From positions 1 to 46,111 of the forward strand of contig NZ_AUZM01000052.1 of assembly GCF_000478195.2 (NCBI RefSeq): a stretch of 46,111 nt of DNA, in the 5' to 3' direction. The notes below the pieces were generated by a model. It had not been told where the DNA came from. It made no database searches and worked only from the letters and a program-made list of their open reading frames with translations. Source of the DNA: Lyngbya aestuarii BL J. Lineage in GTDB: Bacteria; Cyanobacteriota; Cyanobacteriia; Cyanobacteriales; Microcoleaceae. How positions within the stretch are numbered: position 1 is the stretch's first letter; every line of letters begins with the position of its first letter. The translations under genes were made by a program, and so were the position numbers. Shown piece after piece: positions 18,087 through 26,665 of this stretch.

Positions 18087-19294
18087 AAATCCTCGTACTT
18101 AATGCAGGTTCTAGTTCTCAAAAAAGTAGTTTATATAATATTGAGGGAAATATACTTCCTCAGCAACATCCTGAACCGATCTGGGAAGCCAGTATTGATT
18201 GGACAGCATCGAATGATTTCGGCACCTTGAAAGTCAAGGCTAATAATACTAAACAGGAAATCAAGTTAGACCCCAATCAACGGGTTGAAGGAATTTCTAA
18301 AGTGTTGGAAACTTTGACTCAAGGGGAAACTCAAGTTATCGATCAATTGTCGGAAATTGATGTTGTAGGTCATCGGGTTGTACATGGCGGTTCAGACTAT
18401 TGTGAAGCCACCCGCATTACTTCTGAAGTTAAAGCCGAAATTGAGCGTTTAATTACCCTCGCCCCCAATCATAATCCGGCACATTTAGAAGGAATAGAAG
18501 CGATTGAACGGGTGTTAGCAGATGTTCCGCAAGTGGCAGTGTTTGACACGGCTTTTCATAGTAAAATGCCCCGATCTTCTGCCGTTTATCCCATTCCCTA
18601 TGAATGGTTTGAACAGGGAATTCGTCGTTATGGATTTCATGGAACCAGTCACAAATATTGCGCCCAACGGGCTGCACAATTGTTAGATAAACCTTTAGAG
18701 TCTCTACAGCTTATTACTTGTCATTTAGGCAATGGTTGTTCTTTAGCTGCAATTCGAGATGGAATCAGTGTAGATACCACAATGGGATTTACTCCGTTAG
18801 AAGGATTAATGATGGGAACTCGTAGCGGTTCAATTGATCCAGCCATTTTAATTTATTTGATGCGAAATCAGGGGTTTAATGCCGAGCAATTAGATCAATT
18901 ATTGAATAAAGAATCGGGTATAAAAGGCATTACTGGAAAATCAAGCGATATGCGTTATGTACTAGAACAGATAGAAAAAGGGGATGATCGGGCAAAGCTT
19001 GCTTTTGAGATGTTTATTCATCACCTAAAAACTTCTATTGGTTCAATGTTAGGAAATATTACCCGCTTAGATGCACTGGTGTTTTCAGCAGGAATTGGAG
19101 AACATTCCGCCCCCGTGCGAGAAGCAGCCTGTGCAGGATTTGAATTTTTAGGCTTGAAAATTGATGTCGAAAAAGATGCAAAATCTCCCATTGATACCGA
19201 CATTGCAACAGAAGATTCTCAAGTCAAAGTATTCGTAATTCACACCGAAGAAGATTGGGCAATTGCATCAGAATGTTGGCAGATGATGCACTAA
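18083..19294 (+). CDS. ackA: acetate kinase
   Basis: Converts acetyl-phosphate and ADP to acetate and ATP, or the reverse, in the cytoplasm. The 403-residue length is usual. Hallmarks are the N-terminal phosphate loop LNAGSSSQKSSLY, HRVVHGGSDY, the DTAFH block, GFHGTSHKYC, HLGNGCSLAAIRDG, and the LEGLMMGTRSGSIDP segment with the active-site Arg. The start is fixed by the ATGA overlap with the preceding gene. With the nearby phosphoketolase it would turn phosphoketolase-derived acetyl-phosphate into ATP. No phosphotransacetylase gene lies in the window. Confidence 0.97.
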   Translation: MKILVLNAGSSSQKSSLYNIEGNILPQQHPEPIWEASIDWTASNDFGTLKVKANNTKQEIKLDPNQRVEGISKVLETLTQGETQVIDQLSEIDVVGHRVVHGGSDYCEATRITSEVKAEIERLITLAPNHNPAHLEGIEAIERVLADVPQVAVFDTAFHSKMPRSSAVYPIPYEWFEQGIRRYGFHGTSHKYCAQRAAQLLDKPLESLQLITCHLGNGCSLAAIRDGISVDTTMGFTPLEGLMMGTRSGSIDPAILIYLMRNQGFNAEQLDQLLNKESGIKGITGKSSDMRYVLEQIEKGDDRAKLAFEMFIHHLKTSIGSMLGNITRLDALVFSAGIGEHSAPVREAACAGFEFLGLKIDVEKDAKSPIDTDIATEDSQVKVFVIHTEEDWAIASECWQMMH

Positions 19295-19644
19295 AAAATA
19301 TAAAACGATTAATTATTAACACGAAATCTTCATCCATAACTGACAGCCAGAAAAACTCACCACGAAGATCAACTTTCTGGGTATCTTTGTATTTTATTGT
19401 CTCAGGTAAAGTAACCTGCTTTGAGGAGATGTGCATAGTTTTGTGACATCAAACGTAATCATAGGGGTATAAGTTCTATTCACCTGCTAACCTAGAAATA
19501 ACCTGATTTTGCGAGTCTAAAATGATCTTGGCGAATTATGTCGTGAGTCGTCAAGTCACTTAAATTAACGATAACCCTCAGTTACCTTACAAGTTAAATC
19601 CAGAAATAGAATCAATAATTTAGAATTAAAACACTAGAAAAAAC
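19295..19644. other. 350-bp gap upstream of the CHAT-CHASE2 gene, no gene seen
   Basis: AT-rich DNA with one weak inverted repeat, CCAGAAA (19347-19353) and TTTCTGG (19374-19380), which could contribute to the ackA 3' end. Short frames on both strands lack coding character. The CHAT-CHASE2 promoter should lie in the last 150 bp. Confidence 0.5.
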
Positions 19645-21996
19645 GTGAATCAATCTGTTGTTATTAACTTTAGTGAAGAAAGCTGTGAAAGTGGTTTTTC
19701 AACGGTTGTTGCTCAGTTGTGGGAACAGAATCGCAGCCTCAAAACTCAATGGACAGGAAGTTTACCCCCCGGTTTAGAACTTTTAGAACTTTATCAAAAA
19801 TGGCGTTTATTATATCCGATGATGTATGACGCTTGTGGATGGCGACAATCAGAAATTGAGTTTGAAGATGAGGAAATTACTCAAGTTTCGGAAGCAGAAT
19901 TTAAGGAAATTTGTCAGCAGTTAAGAACAAGTTTAAATCAATGGTTGAACTCAGGTTCATTTGGTCGAATTGAACGCCAGATGCGAACCTATCTCTCTCC
20001 TGAAGAACAAATTCGGATCATTCTTCAAACAGAAGATACACAACTCCGTCGTTTTCCGTGGCATTTATGGAACTTTTTTCTTGACTATCCCGATGCAGAA
20101 TTAGCATTAAGTATTCAACAATTTCAACCGCCCGTTCCTAAACCTCGTTCTCGAAAAAAGAAAGTTCGACTCTTAGCAATTTTAGGAAATAGTCAGGGGA
20201 TTGATGTTCAAACAGATCGCCAAGTTTTACAACAACTTCCACAAACTGAAACGGTGTTTTTAGTCGAACCTCAGCGCCCAGAATTAGATCGTTGGCTGTG
20301 GGATGAACAGGGATGGGATGTTCTCTTTTTTGCCGGACATAGCTTTTCTCAAGCTGGAGATACAACGGGTAAACTAGAAATAAATCCTCACGAATCAATT
20401 TCAATTGAACAGCTAAAAAATGCACTGAAAGCAGCAATTAGACAAGGATTACAACTCGCTATTTTCAACTCTTGTGACGGTTTAGGATTAGCCCGTCAAC
20501 TGGCGGATTTACAAATTCCCCAATTAATTGTGATGCGAGAATCAGTTCCCGATGGGGTTGCCCAAGCCTTTTTAACTCACTTTTTACCAACATTTGCTAG
20601 TGGGAAATCTTTTTATATTGCGGTGCGAGAAGCCCGAGAAAAGTTAGAAGGTTTAGAGACTCAATTTCCCTGTGCTTGTTGGTTGCCTGTAATCTGTCAA
20701 AATCCCTCAACCATAGCCCCGAATTGGCGACAATTGCAAGATGGAATTAAACCGGAAAAAATCCAACCCAAAGTTAATCTATCTCCGACTATTTTATTGA
20801 CAGGCGCAAGTTTTATGGCGAGTTTATTGGTAATAACCATCCGTTTTTTAGGGATTTTACAACCCTTTGAACTAAAAGCCTTCGATCAATTCATGCGATC
20901 GCGTCCTGATGAGGGAATGGATTCGCGGCTATTATTAATTACAATTACCGGAGCAGATGTACAAAGTCAACCCCCAAAAGAACGTCAAGCAACCTCACTT
21001 TCTAATCGGGCTTTAGAACAGTTAATTGAGAAGTTAATGCAATATGAACCCCGTGTAATTGGGTTAGATATTTATCGAGAAATGCAGACTGAATCTGAGT
21101 ATAAAACATTGATTAACTATTGGCAAAATTTAGAACGGCTGATCGGAGTCTGTAAAATTGGGGAAGATGCCAATAATCCAGGAATTTCACCTCCTCAAGA
21201 AATCCCTAAAGACAATTTACGAGAACGAGTAGGATTTAGTAATACAGCAATTGATCCCGATAATATTGTCCGACGTCAATTGATTGGTCAAGCTTCTCCT
21301 CAATATTCTTTATGTCAAGTGGATACTTCTTTAAATTTTCGTTTAGCTTTGCGTTATTTAGCCGATGAAGGAATAACTGATGAAATCACCCAATCAGGAA
21401 ATGTCAAAATTGGAGAGGCGATTTTTCAGCCTGTAGAACGAAATTCTGGTGGATATCGCTCAATTGATGCTAGAGGATATCAATTTTTGATTAATTATCG
21501 CGCAGGAAAGCAGATAGCACCCCAATTAACTTTAGCAGAGGTTTTAGTAGAAAATCGGCTCACTCCTGAATTAGTGAAAGACCGAATTGTTTTGATCGGA
21601 ACGACGGATAAAACCTTTAAAGATTTCCATCGCACACCCTATAGTCAAGGGGATTTTCCCGATATTCCCGGTGTGGTTATTCAGGCCCACATGGTCAGTC
21701 AAATTGTTAGTGCAGTTAAGGATAAACGCCCTTTAATTTGGTGGTGGCCTGAATGGATAGAATTGCTTTGGATTTTAGCTTGGTCCGGTTTGGCGGCGCT
21801 TGAAGTTTGGAAGTTAAACTCACCGAAGAAATTGATATTTACAATTACGGGAAGTTTTATTTTTCTGTATAGTAGCTGCTTCGTTATTTTGTGGATTTCT
21901 GGCGGTTGGATACCTTTAGTTCCCTCTGCGATCGCTTTTATTTCCACTGTTACCCTGATTATTATAATTCGCCGACTATTCAAACCTCAAAATTAA
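19645..21996 (+). CDS. CHAT protease-CHASE2 sensor membrane protein
   Basis: A 783-residue fusion. Residues about 165-355 form a CHAT (caspase HetF-associated with TPRs) domain: the His is in LFFAGHSF (His232) and the nucleophile in AIFNSCDGLGLA (Cys277), both in place. One membrane helix at about 382-403 leads to a CHASE2 domain (about 404-680; note ALEQLIEKLMQYEPRVIGLD and DRIVLIGTTDKTFKDFHRTP), predicted outside the membrane. Three further hydrophobic helices close the protein. The first 165 residues are an uncharacterised helical region. The start is GTG at 19645. The layout suggests that an external signal sensed by CHASE2 controls a cytoplasmic caspase-like protease. The neighbours are DUF928 and TpsB genes, a combination I recall from other cyanobacteria. 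Targets are unknown. Confidence 0.9.
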   Translation: MNQSVVINFSEESCESGFSTVVAQLWEQNRSLKTQWTGSLPPGLELLELYQKWRLLYPMMYDACGWRQSEIEFEDEEITQVSEAEFKEICQQLRTSLNQWLNSGSFGRIERQMRTYLSPEEQIRIILQTEDTQLRRFPWHLWNFFLDYPDAELALSIQQFQPPVPKPRSRKKKVRLLAILGNSQGIDVQTDRQVLQQLPQTETVFLVEPQRPELDRWLWDEQGWDVLFFAGHSFSQAGDTTGKLEINPHESISIEQLKNALKAAIRQGLQLAIFNSCDGLGLARQLADLQIPQLIVMRESVPDGVAQAFLTHFLPTFASGKSFYIAVREAREKLEGLETQFPCACWLPVICQNPSTIAPNWRQLQDGIKPEKIQPKVNLSPTILLTGASFMASLLVITIRFLGILQPFELKAFDQFMRSRPDEGMDSRLLLITITGADVQSQPPKERQATSLSNRALEQLIEKLMQYEPRVIGLDIYREMQTESEYKTLINYWQNLERLIGVCKIGEDANNPGISPPQEIPKDNLRERVGFSNTAIDPDNIVRRQLIGQASPQYSLCQVDTSLNFRLALRYLADEGITDEITQSGNVKIGEAIFQPVERNSGGYRSIDARGYQFLINYRAGKQIAPQLTLAEVLVENRLTPELVKDRIVLIGTTDKTFKDFHRTPYSQGDFPDIPGVVIQAHMVSQIVSAVKDKRPLIWWWPEWIELLWILAWSGLAALEVWKLNSPKKLIFTITGSFIFLYSSCFVILWISGGWIPLVPSAIAFISTVTLIIIIRRLFKPQN

Positions 21997-22190
21997 TCGA
22001 TCACCCAAAAACCCTGTTGTCGCCAATGTTGTTCACGCAAAGCTTGATCGAGGTCGTGGGACTGAAGCCAACCTTTATTGATCAGCAATTCACCCAATTT
22101 TTCGGAATACAAACACTGAAGGTTCAGGGCTTGTTCGAGTTGAGTCGAAGAAATCAGCTTCTTCTTTAATAAAATTTCACCCAGTTTCAT
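21993..22190 (-). CDS. small MshEN/PilB-N-terminal-like protein
   Basis: A 65-residue protein with two similar halves: LGEILLKKKLISSTQLEQAL and LGELLINKGWLQSHDLDQAL. This is the motif of the MshEN (GSPII_E N-terminal) domain, which in PilB and MshE ATPases binds cyclic di-GMP. Here it stands alone without any ATPase. The stop overlaps the CHAT-CHASE2 stop by four bases in convergent orientation. Whether it binds cyclic di-GMP cannot be told; the RLGxxL-type Arg/Leu ligands are only partly present. Confidence 0.72.
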   Translation of the reverse strand: MKLGEILLKKKLISSTQLEQALNLQCLYSEKLGELLINKGWLQSHDLDQALREQHWRQQGFWVID

Positions 22191-22800
22191 AATCTTTAGT
22201 CCAAGTTATCCTATATGCTTCATAGACTGAAATTTCTAGGCTTATGCACTTTTTTTACAAAAATTCAAATTTGAGGGTTGAGTAAAAAAACAGCTTCTCA
22301 GTCTTCAATGTATAACTGAGGTTCAATTTATAGTTGATAGAGTTCATTGATTTGTCAAGTCACTCATTTTGACGACAACACTCGTATTTTTCTAACAAAT
22401 AGAAAGACAGATTGACCCCAAAATCCGCTTTCAAATCCCACAATCAGGTTTTTTATTTAAAATAAATATTGTTGAATTCTCAAGATATCGCTACACAGTC
22501 TAAGTTTAGGATCATCTGGCTTAGGTTCTTTCCTGTGACTGCATAAACTCAACAACTCCAACCTATTAAAAATTATAGGAGTAAAGCGAGTTGACTGAAT
22601 TGGCAAATTAACACTTAAAATTAAAGTTGATTTGTTGACAAAACTTTAACCCTCTATTACATTATGTTACCATTCTCCTGATCGGGTACATATTCCTAGA
22701 AAGAACTCTTAAACCCCCTAAAGAACACTCAGACCTAAAGTTCTCGACCACACTCAAGATTTCGTTATCCAAACAGAAGACTTTGATTTGGAGTCCAACC
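22191..22800. other. long non-coding leader region upstream of the DUF928 gene
   Basis: About 610 bp without a convincing gene. It must hold the minus-strand promoter of the 65-residue gene and the plus-strand promoter of the DUF928 gene. A leader of about 135 nt would follow the promoter at 22635-22663. No clear riboswitch fold is recognised. Confidence 0.5.
22635..22663 (+). promoter_or_regulatory. candidate sigma70-type promoter for the DUF928 gene
   Basis: TTGACA (22635-22640) matches the consensus -35 exactly, followed after 17 bp by TACATT (22658-22663), four of six against TATAAT. It points to the DUF928 gene about 135 bp downstream. Confidence 0.5.
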
Positions 22801-23373
22801 ATGAATTCTCAAAAATTCCAGCATCGACACCTGATATCCGCCTTTCTTTGTATAGGAATGTTACTGAGTTCTAACACTTTAGCTTTAGCAGAATCTTCTC
22901 CTCGTGATCAGATCAAACCAATGACTAAAGCTGACAAGTCTAAAACCAGTTATACCGATAGAGGTCAGCCTAGCGTTCAAACTGGACAAGCCAGTAGAGG
23001 GAGTTGTACATCGGGAATTAATTCACAAGATTTATTGGCTTATATTCCTCAAGAAACCCCAGAAGGACATCCCACTTTTCAGTTTGATATTCCGTTTGAA
23101 TCGACAAAAATTCACTCGGTTGAATTTGTTTTAATGGAAGATAATGCCGAGAGAGAAATGATTTATGAAACTCAGCTTGTGGCGAATCAATTATCTCCGG
23201 AGGTTCAGATCAATTTACCATCAAATCTAAGCGAATTAGAAGTTAATCAAAGCTATAACTGGAAATTGATTGTTTATTGTAGTAACCCAACTAATGCAGT
23301 CAATATGCAGGATGCGATTTATGTCGAGGGTTCAATCAAACGAGTTCAGTTAAGCGCAGGAACAGAAAAATAA
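22801..23373 (+). CDS. exported DUF928 protein
   Basis: A 190-residue protein with a clear signal peptide (HLISAFLCIGMLLSSNTLALA, cut near AESS). The mature part fits the cyanobacterial DUF928 pattern: LLAYIPQETPEGHPTFQFDI, a beta-rich middle with EMIYETQL, and YNWKLIVYCSN followed by VEGSIKRVQL. Two cysteines (in GSCTSG and IVYCSN) could form a disulphide. The frame extends to a TTG at 22783, but the ATG at 22801 has GGAG upstream and begins the signal sequence. The function is unknown; I recall DUF928 genes near CHAT/CHASE2 and two-partner-secretion genes, as here. Confidence 0.85.
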   Translation: MNSQKFQHRHLISAFLCIGMLLSSNTLALAESSPRDQIKPMTKADKSKTSYTDRGQPSVQTGQASRGSCTSGINSQDLLAYIPQETPEGHPTFQFDIPFESTKIHSVEFVLMEDNAEREMIYETQLVANQLSPEVQINLPSNLSELEVNQSYNWKLIVYCSNPTNAVNMQDAIYVEGSIKRVQLSAGTEK

Positions 23374-23433
23374 AAGTAGTAGGATCGTACTCAAAATTCC
23401 CCAGAATTTAATCTAAGTTTTTATTTAATATAG

Positions 23434-23455
23434 AGGTGTTTACACGCCTTTTTTT
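23434..23455 (+). terminator. rho-independent-like terminator of the DUF928 gene
   Basis: AGGTGT (23434-23439), a two-base loop, then ACACGCCT (23442-23449) form a short stem with one bulge, followed by seven T (23449-23455). It lies 60 bp after the DUF928 stop and 45 bp before the convergent TpsB stop. Confidence 0.65.
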
Positions 23456-23499
23456 ATGCGTTTATTCGGTTTCAACTCATTCTTACTCTAAGTTTAGCT

Positions 23500-25236
23500 T
23501 TAAAATCGATAATTGATACTAAAATAAATTCCATCATCTTGAATATTATCACCTCGATCTCGAAAATCCACTAACGGAAAACCATAATCCAGTCTTAAAC
23601 TCAGTCCATCTAACCCAAAAAAGGGGTCCCATAAAAACCCAAAACCTGTACTCACTAAAAAAGTTTGACGAGGTAATTTATTGGGGTTATCAACTTGATT
23701 CCAAACTGAACCCATCTCAAAAAAGGGTGAAATTTGTATGATCGGATCACCCGCAGAATTTCGTTTTACTGTAATCCGATCTTCTATCGAAAAACGAAAT
23801 CCATTATCCCCAGTCCGCAAATTTTGTCGATACCCTCGAACCGATTTTCCACCCCCAATCACAAACTGTTCAGCCGGAAGTAAACTATCCGCCGAAAGTT
23901 GCAGATCACCTCGAACAATAATCAAGTTATTTTGATCAACCAGTTGAACTCGTTGTACCTGTCCTAACCAACTAAAAAACCGACTATCTGGAATCGGAGA
24001 ATCATTCACGGTTGCATCAAAAACATCAATCCCAAAATTAAATTGCGATCGCAAAGACCAAGATCCTTCTGAGTCTCGTTTGAGATAATCTTGACCCAAT
24101 TTTATTACCCGAGTTCGGCTATTTCCATCTTCATCAGGGCCAATTACAAAGGGTCGCGGTACATCTTCAAACACAAAAGTCTGACCATTTTGAAGTGCAA
24201 AACTTAATGATAATGCTAATTCTTCTCGGGGATTTCTAATTATCGGTTGACGATAGGCGAATTCATAACGGGCTTGAGTTCCACGAATATCCAATTCCTC
24301 AAAAGGATCTTGCGTGACTCGATTTCGGTTTGGAGAAACTCGCAATAAAATTGTGCCATCTTTAGCATTAATCGGAACTCGATAAGCAAAATCATAAACA
24401 TCTGTTCCCCCTGTTGTTGAACGAGAATAGGAAGCCGAAACTTCATCCCCAAGTCCAGTAATATTCTGAAATCCTAAACTAATTCCTGTTCGTTCACCAC
24501 CAACACTCGGAGGCGAATAATTATCAATATTGATACCTCCATAAAACCGTCTAGACTCCTCAACTCGGACGATTAAAATACTTTCTCCGACTTCTCCCCC
24601 GGGACGTAAACTGGCTTCAACGTTATTAAATAAAGGATTGATTCTCAGTAACCGTAATTGATCCTCTAATTTCTGAACATTTAAGGGAACATTGGCACCC
24701 AACTCAATTCGACTGCGAATATAACTCGAATTTAACCGTTTTGTTCCTTCGATTTCAATATTAGATAACCGACCTTCTGTCACTCGAATTTCGATCACAC
24801 CATTTTCTATGGTTTGAGAAACAGGTCTGGCAATAGAAGTAATATATCCTCGATTAATATAGAGTTGAGTAATTTCATCGGCGACTTGTCGTAATTCTTC
24901 GAGGGTGAGTTCTCGACCTTCAAAAGATTTAACAATCGGATCAAAATCTTCGGCATCAAAAACTGTACTTCCTGTTACCTCAATTTGACGAACGAAAATT
25001 TTAATCGGTTCGGGTTCCGGTTCGGGTTCTATCGATTCTGAAGGATAATATTGGGCAAATGATGCAAATTTATAGAGTTGAGGTTTTAAGTCTGTTTCTC
25101 TAGAGTCATAACTCAAAATATTCGCTGTTCTCAGGGGTTGAAAATTACTCTGATATAAGCTAGAATAAATAGAGGGTTCAGATAAGGATAGGTATCCTAA
25201 AGTTGTGATTTCAAAAACCGATTGAAAGAGAGGCAT
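23500..25236 (-). CDS. TpsB/ShlB-FhaC-type outer-membrane transporter
   Basis: A 578-residue two-partner-secretion transporter. Residues about 78-150 form a POTRA_2-type domain (IFVRQIEVTGSTVFDAEDFD and LRQVADEITQLYINRGYI), a second POTRA-like region reaches about 230, and the rest is a 16-strand barrel. The barrel shows the conserved VRGYRQN motif (lid-loop region, about 470) and ends in a C-terminal Phe (INYRF), as outer-membrane barrels do. The Glu/Pro-rich linker PEPEPEP precedes the POTRA part. The first 75 residues lack a clear signal peptide, which is odd for an outer-membrane protein; the start may be mis-set or the export signal lost. No TpsA exoprotein gene is in the window. Confidence 0.9.
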   Translation of the reverse strand: MPLFQSVFEITTLGYLSLSEPSIYSSLYQSNFQPLRTANILSYDSRETDLKPQLYKFASFAQYYPSESIEPEPEPEPIKIFVRQIEVTGSTVFDAEDFDPIVKSFEGRELTLEELRQVADEITQLYINRGYITSIARPVSQTIENGVIEIRVTEGRLSNIEIEGTKRLNSSYIRSRIELGANVPLNVQKLEDQLRLLRINPLFNNVEASLRPGGEVGESILIVRVEESRRFYGGINIDNYSPPSVGGERTGISLGFQNITGLGDEVSASYSRSTTGGTDVYDFAYRVPINAKDGTILLRVSPNRNRVTQDPFEELDIRGTQARYEFAYRQPIIRNPREELALSLSFALQNGQTFVFEDVPRPFVIGPDEDGNSRTRVIKLGQDYLKRDSEGSWSLRSQFNFGIDVFDATVNDSPIPDSRFFSWLGQVQRVQLVDQNNLIIVRGDLQLSADSLLPAEQFVIGGGKSVRGYRQNLRTGDNGFRFSIEDRITVKRNSAGDPIIQISPFFEMGSVWNQVDNPNKLPRQTFLVSTGFGFLWDPFFGLDGLSLRLDYGFPLVDFRDRGDNIQDDGIYFSINYRF

Positions 25237-25288
25237 ATTTGAATAACATCCCAGTTAATCATACATCAATCCTAACGTGAGCTTGACT

Positions 25289-25305
25289 TTTTCTGAATCA
25301 GAAAA
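25289..25305. promoter_or_regulatory. 17-bp palindrome upstream of the TpsB gene
   Basis: TTTTCTGA-A-TCAGAAAA is perfectly symmetric and lies 53 bp upstream of the TpsB start. Size and symmetry suit a dimeric repressor site. The regulator is unknown. Confidence 0.4.
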
Positions 25306-25659
25306 TGAAGCCCTAATCATCATCTCTTTTTCAATCGGATTGAATCTTCATAAAAAACATAAAAAATCGTACCAAAATCAAATTAACTTGGTACTGAATG
25401 TCTATTATAGATAGGATATCATCAGATCGGCTGAACAGATTAAGAATGCTCAACTTGTTCAGTGCTACGTTCCAACATAGACTCCTGTAAGTGATGTTCA
25501 TGTTGAGGTTCTTTTGCTGTCAACTCCTGTGCTTGTTGGTTAGTTTCCCCTGCAACATGGTGATCAACTTCCTTGTGGGCAAACCACTTCACAGATATTT
25601 TTGGAGTCCTGCGTACAGACTTGTTGACTCAGACATCACGGAAGTAGCGAATCGCTTGC

Positions 25660-25745
25660 TTGACATCCTCTCCGCCTTGAGGCGAGAGATTCCTGAATCT
25701 CACGATGCCCGGTTTTTGCTTCATCCACATCTGCGTATTTTATGA
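25660..25745 (-). mobile_element. right-end (omega-RNA-like) relic of an IS200/IS605 element
   Basis: On the minus strand the sequence reads GATTCAGGAATCTCTCGCC, then TCAAGGCGGAGAGGATGTCAA, ending at 25660. A GGAATC, a GC-rich hairpin, GAGG and a final TCAA are the layout of IS605-family right ends, such as the well-studied ISDra2 end where the tnpB guide-RNA scaffold sits. No tnpA or tnpB frame is present. The 537-bp gap 25237-25773 has no convincing gene; a minus-strand His-rich frame of about 50 codons (ending at 25440) may be debris of a disrupted gene. Confidence 0.5.
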
Positions 25746-25773
25746 GTATTCTTTCACTTCTCTGGTGGCAGAT

Positions 25774-26370
25774 CTATCGTTTTTTGCGTGTATAAAACCA
25801 GATGCAAAAGGTAATTAATAAAATTACAATAACCAGAGTAGAAATTGGACTCAGAAATTGCTTAACTAAGGTGTAGTTATCTCCAAGCCAATAACCAATA
25901 ATAGTTAAAAAGCTAATCCAAAGCGTTGTTCCCACAGTTGAGTAAACTAAAAAAGAAAATAATTGCATATTTTCTAATCCAGCAGGGATGGAAATATAAG
26001 TGCGAATTCCGGGAATGACTCGACCTAAAAGGACAACCCAATTTCCATAGCGATTAAACCATTCTTGAGAACGTTCAAGATCTTCTACAGAAAGAGTTAA
26101 CCACTGACCTCGCCACTCAATCCATTTTCTCAATTTCTTTTCTCCCCAATTCTTACCTAAATAGTACCAGGGTAATGCGCCTAAAATTGAACCCACTACA
26201 CCTGATAAAATTACACCAATAAAGCTAAGTTTACCTTCGGCTATGGTAAAGCCAGCCAGGGGCATGATCACTTCTGAGGGAATCGGAGGAATAATATTTT
26301 CTAATAACATGAGGAGGACGATTCCCATATACCCCCAATCCGCAATACCTTGAGTAATCCAGTCTAACAT
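25774..26370 (-). CDS. DedA/VTT-domain membrane protein
   Basis: A 198-residue inner-membrane protein of the DedA (SNARE-associated/VTT) family. Typical features are the early ENIIPPIPSEVIMPLAG motif, the glycine-rich SGVVGSILGALPWYYLGKNWG helix, a middle WFNRYGNWVVLLGRVIPGIRTYISIPAG stretch with the conserved Arg and PG residues, and two C-terminal helices. The family is linked to undecaprenyl-phosphate or phospholipid flipping; the substrate is not predictable here. It is not evidently in an operon. Confidence 0.93.
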   Translation of the reverse strand: MLDWITQGIADWGYMGIVLLMLLENIIPPIPSEVIMPLAGFTIAEGKLSFIGVILSGVVGSILGALPWYYLGKNWGEKKLRKWIEWRGQWLTLSVEDLERSQEWFNRYGNWVVLLGRVIPGIRTYISIPAGLENMQLFSFLVYSTVGTTLWISFLTIIGYWLGDNYTLVKQFLSPISTLVIVILLITFCIWFYTRKKR

Positions 26371-26529
26371 TAATTTTTGCTTGATACAGTGAGAGAATAA
26401 ATTAGCCTAATATTATATTTTAAATGAAAAGATTAAACTATACATCTAACATTCGAGATAAAATTTTATTCCTTTTGATAGAGATTGTCGCTCCGCTCAA
26501 AAGCTCAAACATCAAAGAGAAGCTATTCC

Positions 26530-26559
26530 TTGTGATAGACAAAAATATCAGCGTATAAT
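26530..26559 (+). promoter_or_regulatory. candidate promoter for the stress-protein gene
   Basis: TATAAT (26554-26559) is a perfect -10, with TTGTGA (26530-26535) 18 bp upstream as a plausible -35. The transcript would carry a leader of about 100 nt before the ATG at 26666. Confidence 0.5.
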
Positions 26560-26665
26560 TTTAGACTCTTTCAATCGAAATAAAAATAGAGTAAATCAAC
26601 CCAAAGATTGAATCAATACTTAATTACTAACCGCTACTCTGATTATAGATAAGAGAGGAAATATT

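Noticed and set aside
25491-25745. 84-codon plus-strand frame
   Set aside because: It runs through the IS605-like right-end hairpin, lacks family features and has no convincing ribosome binding site.
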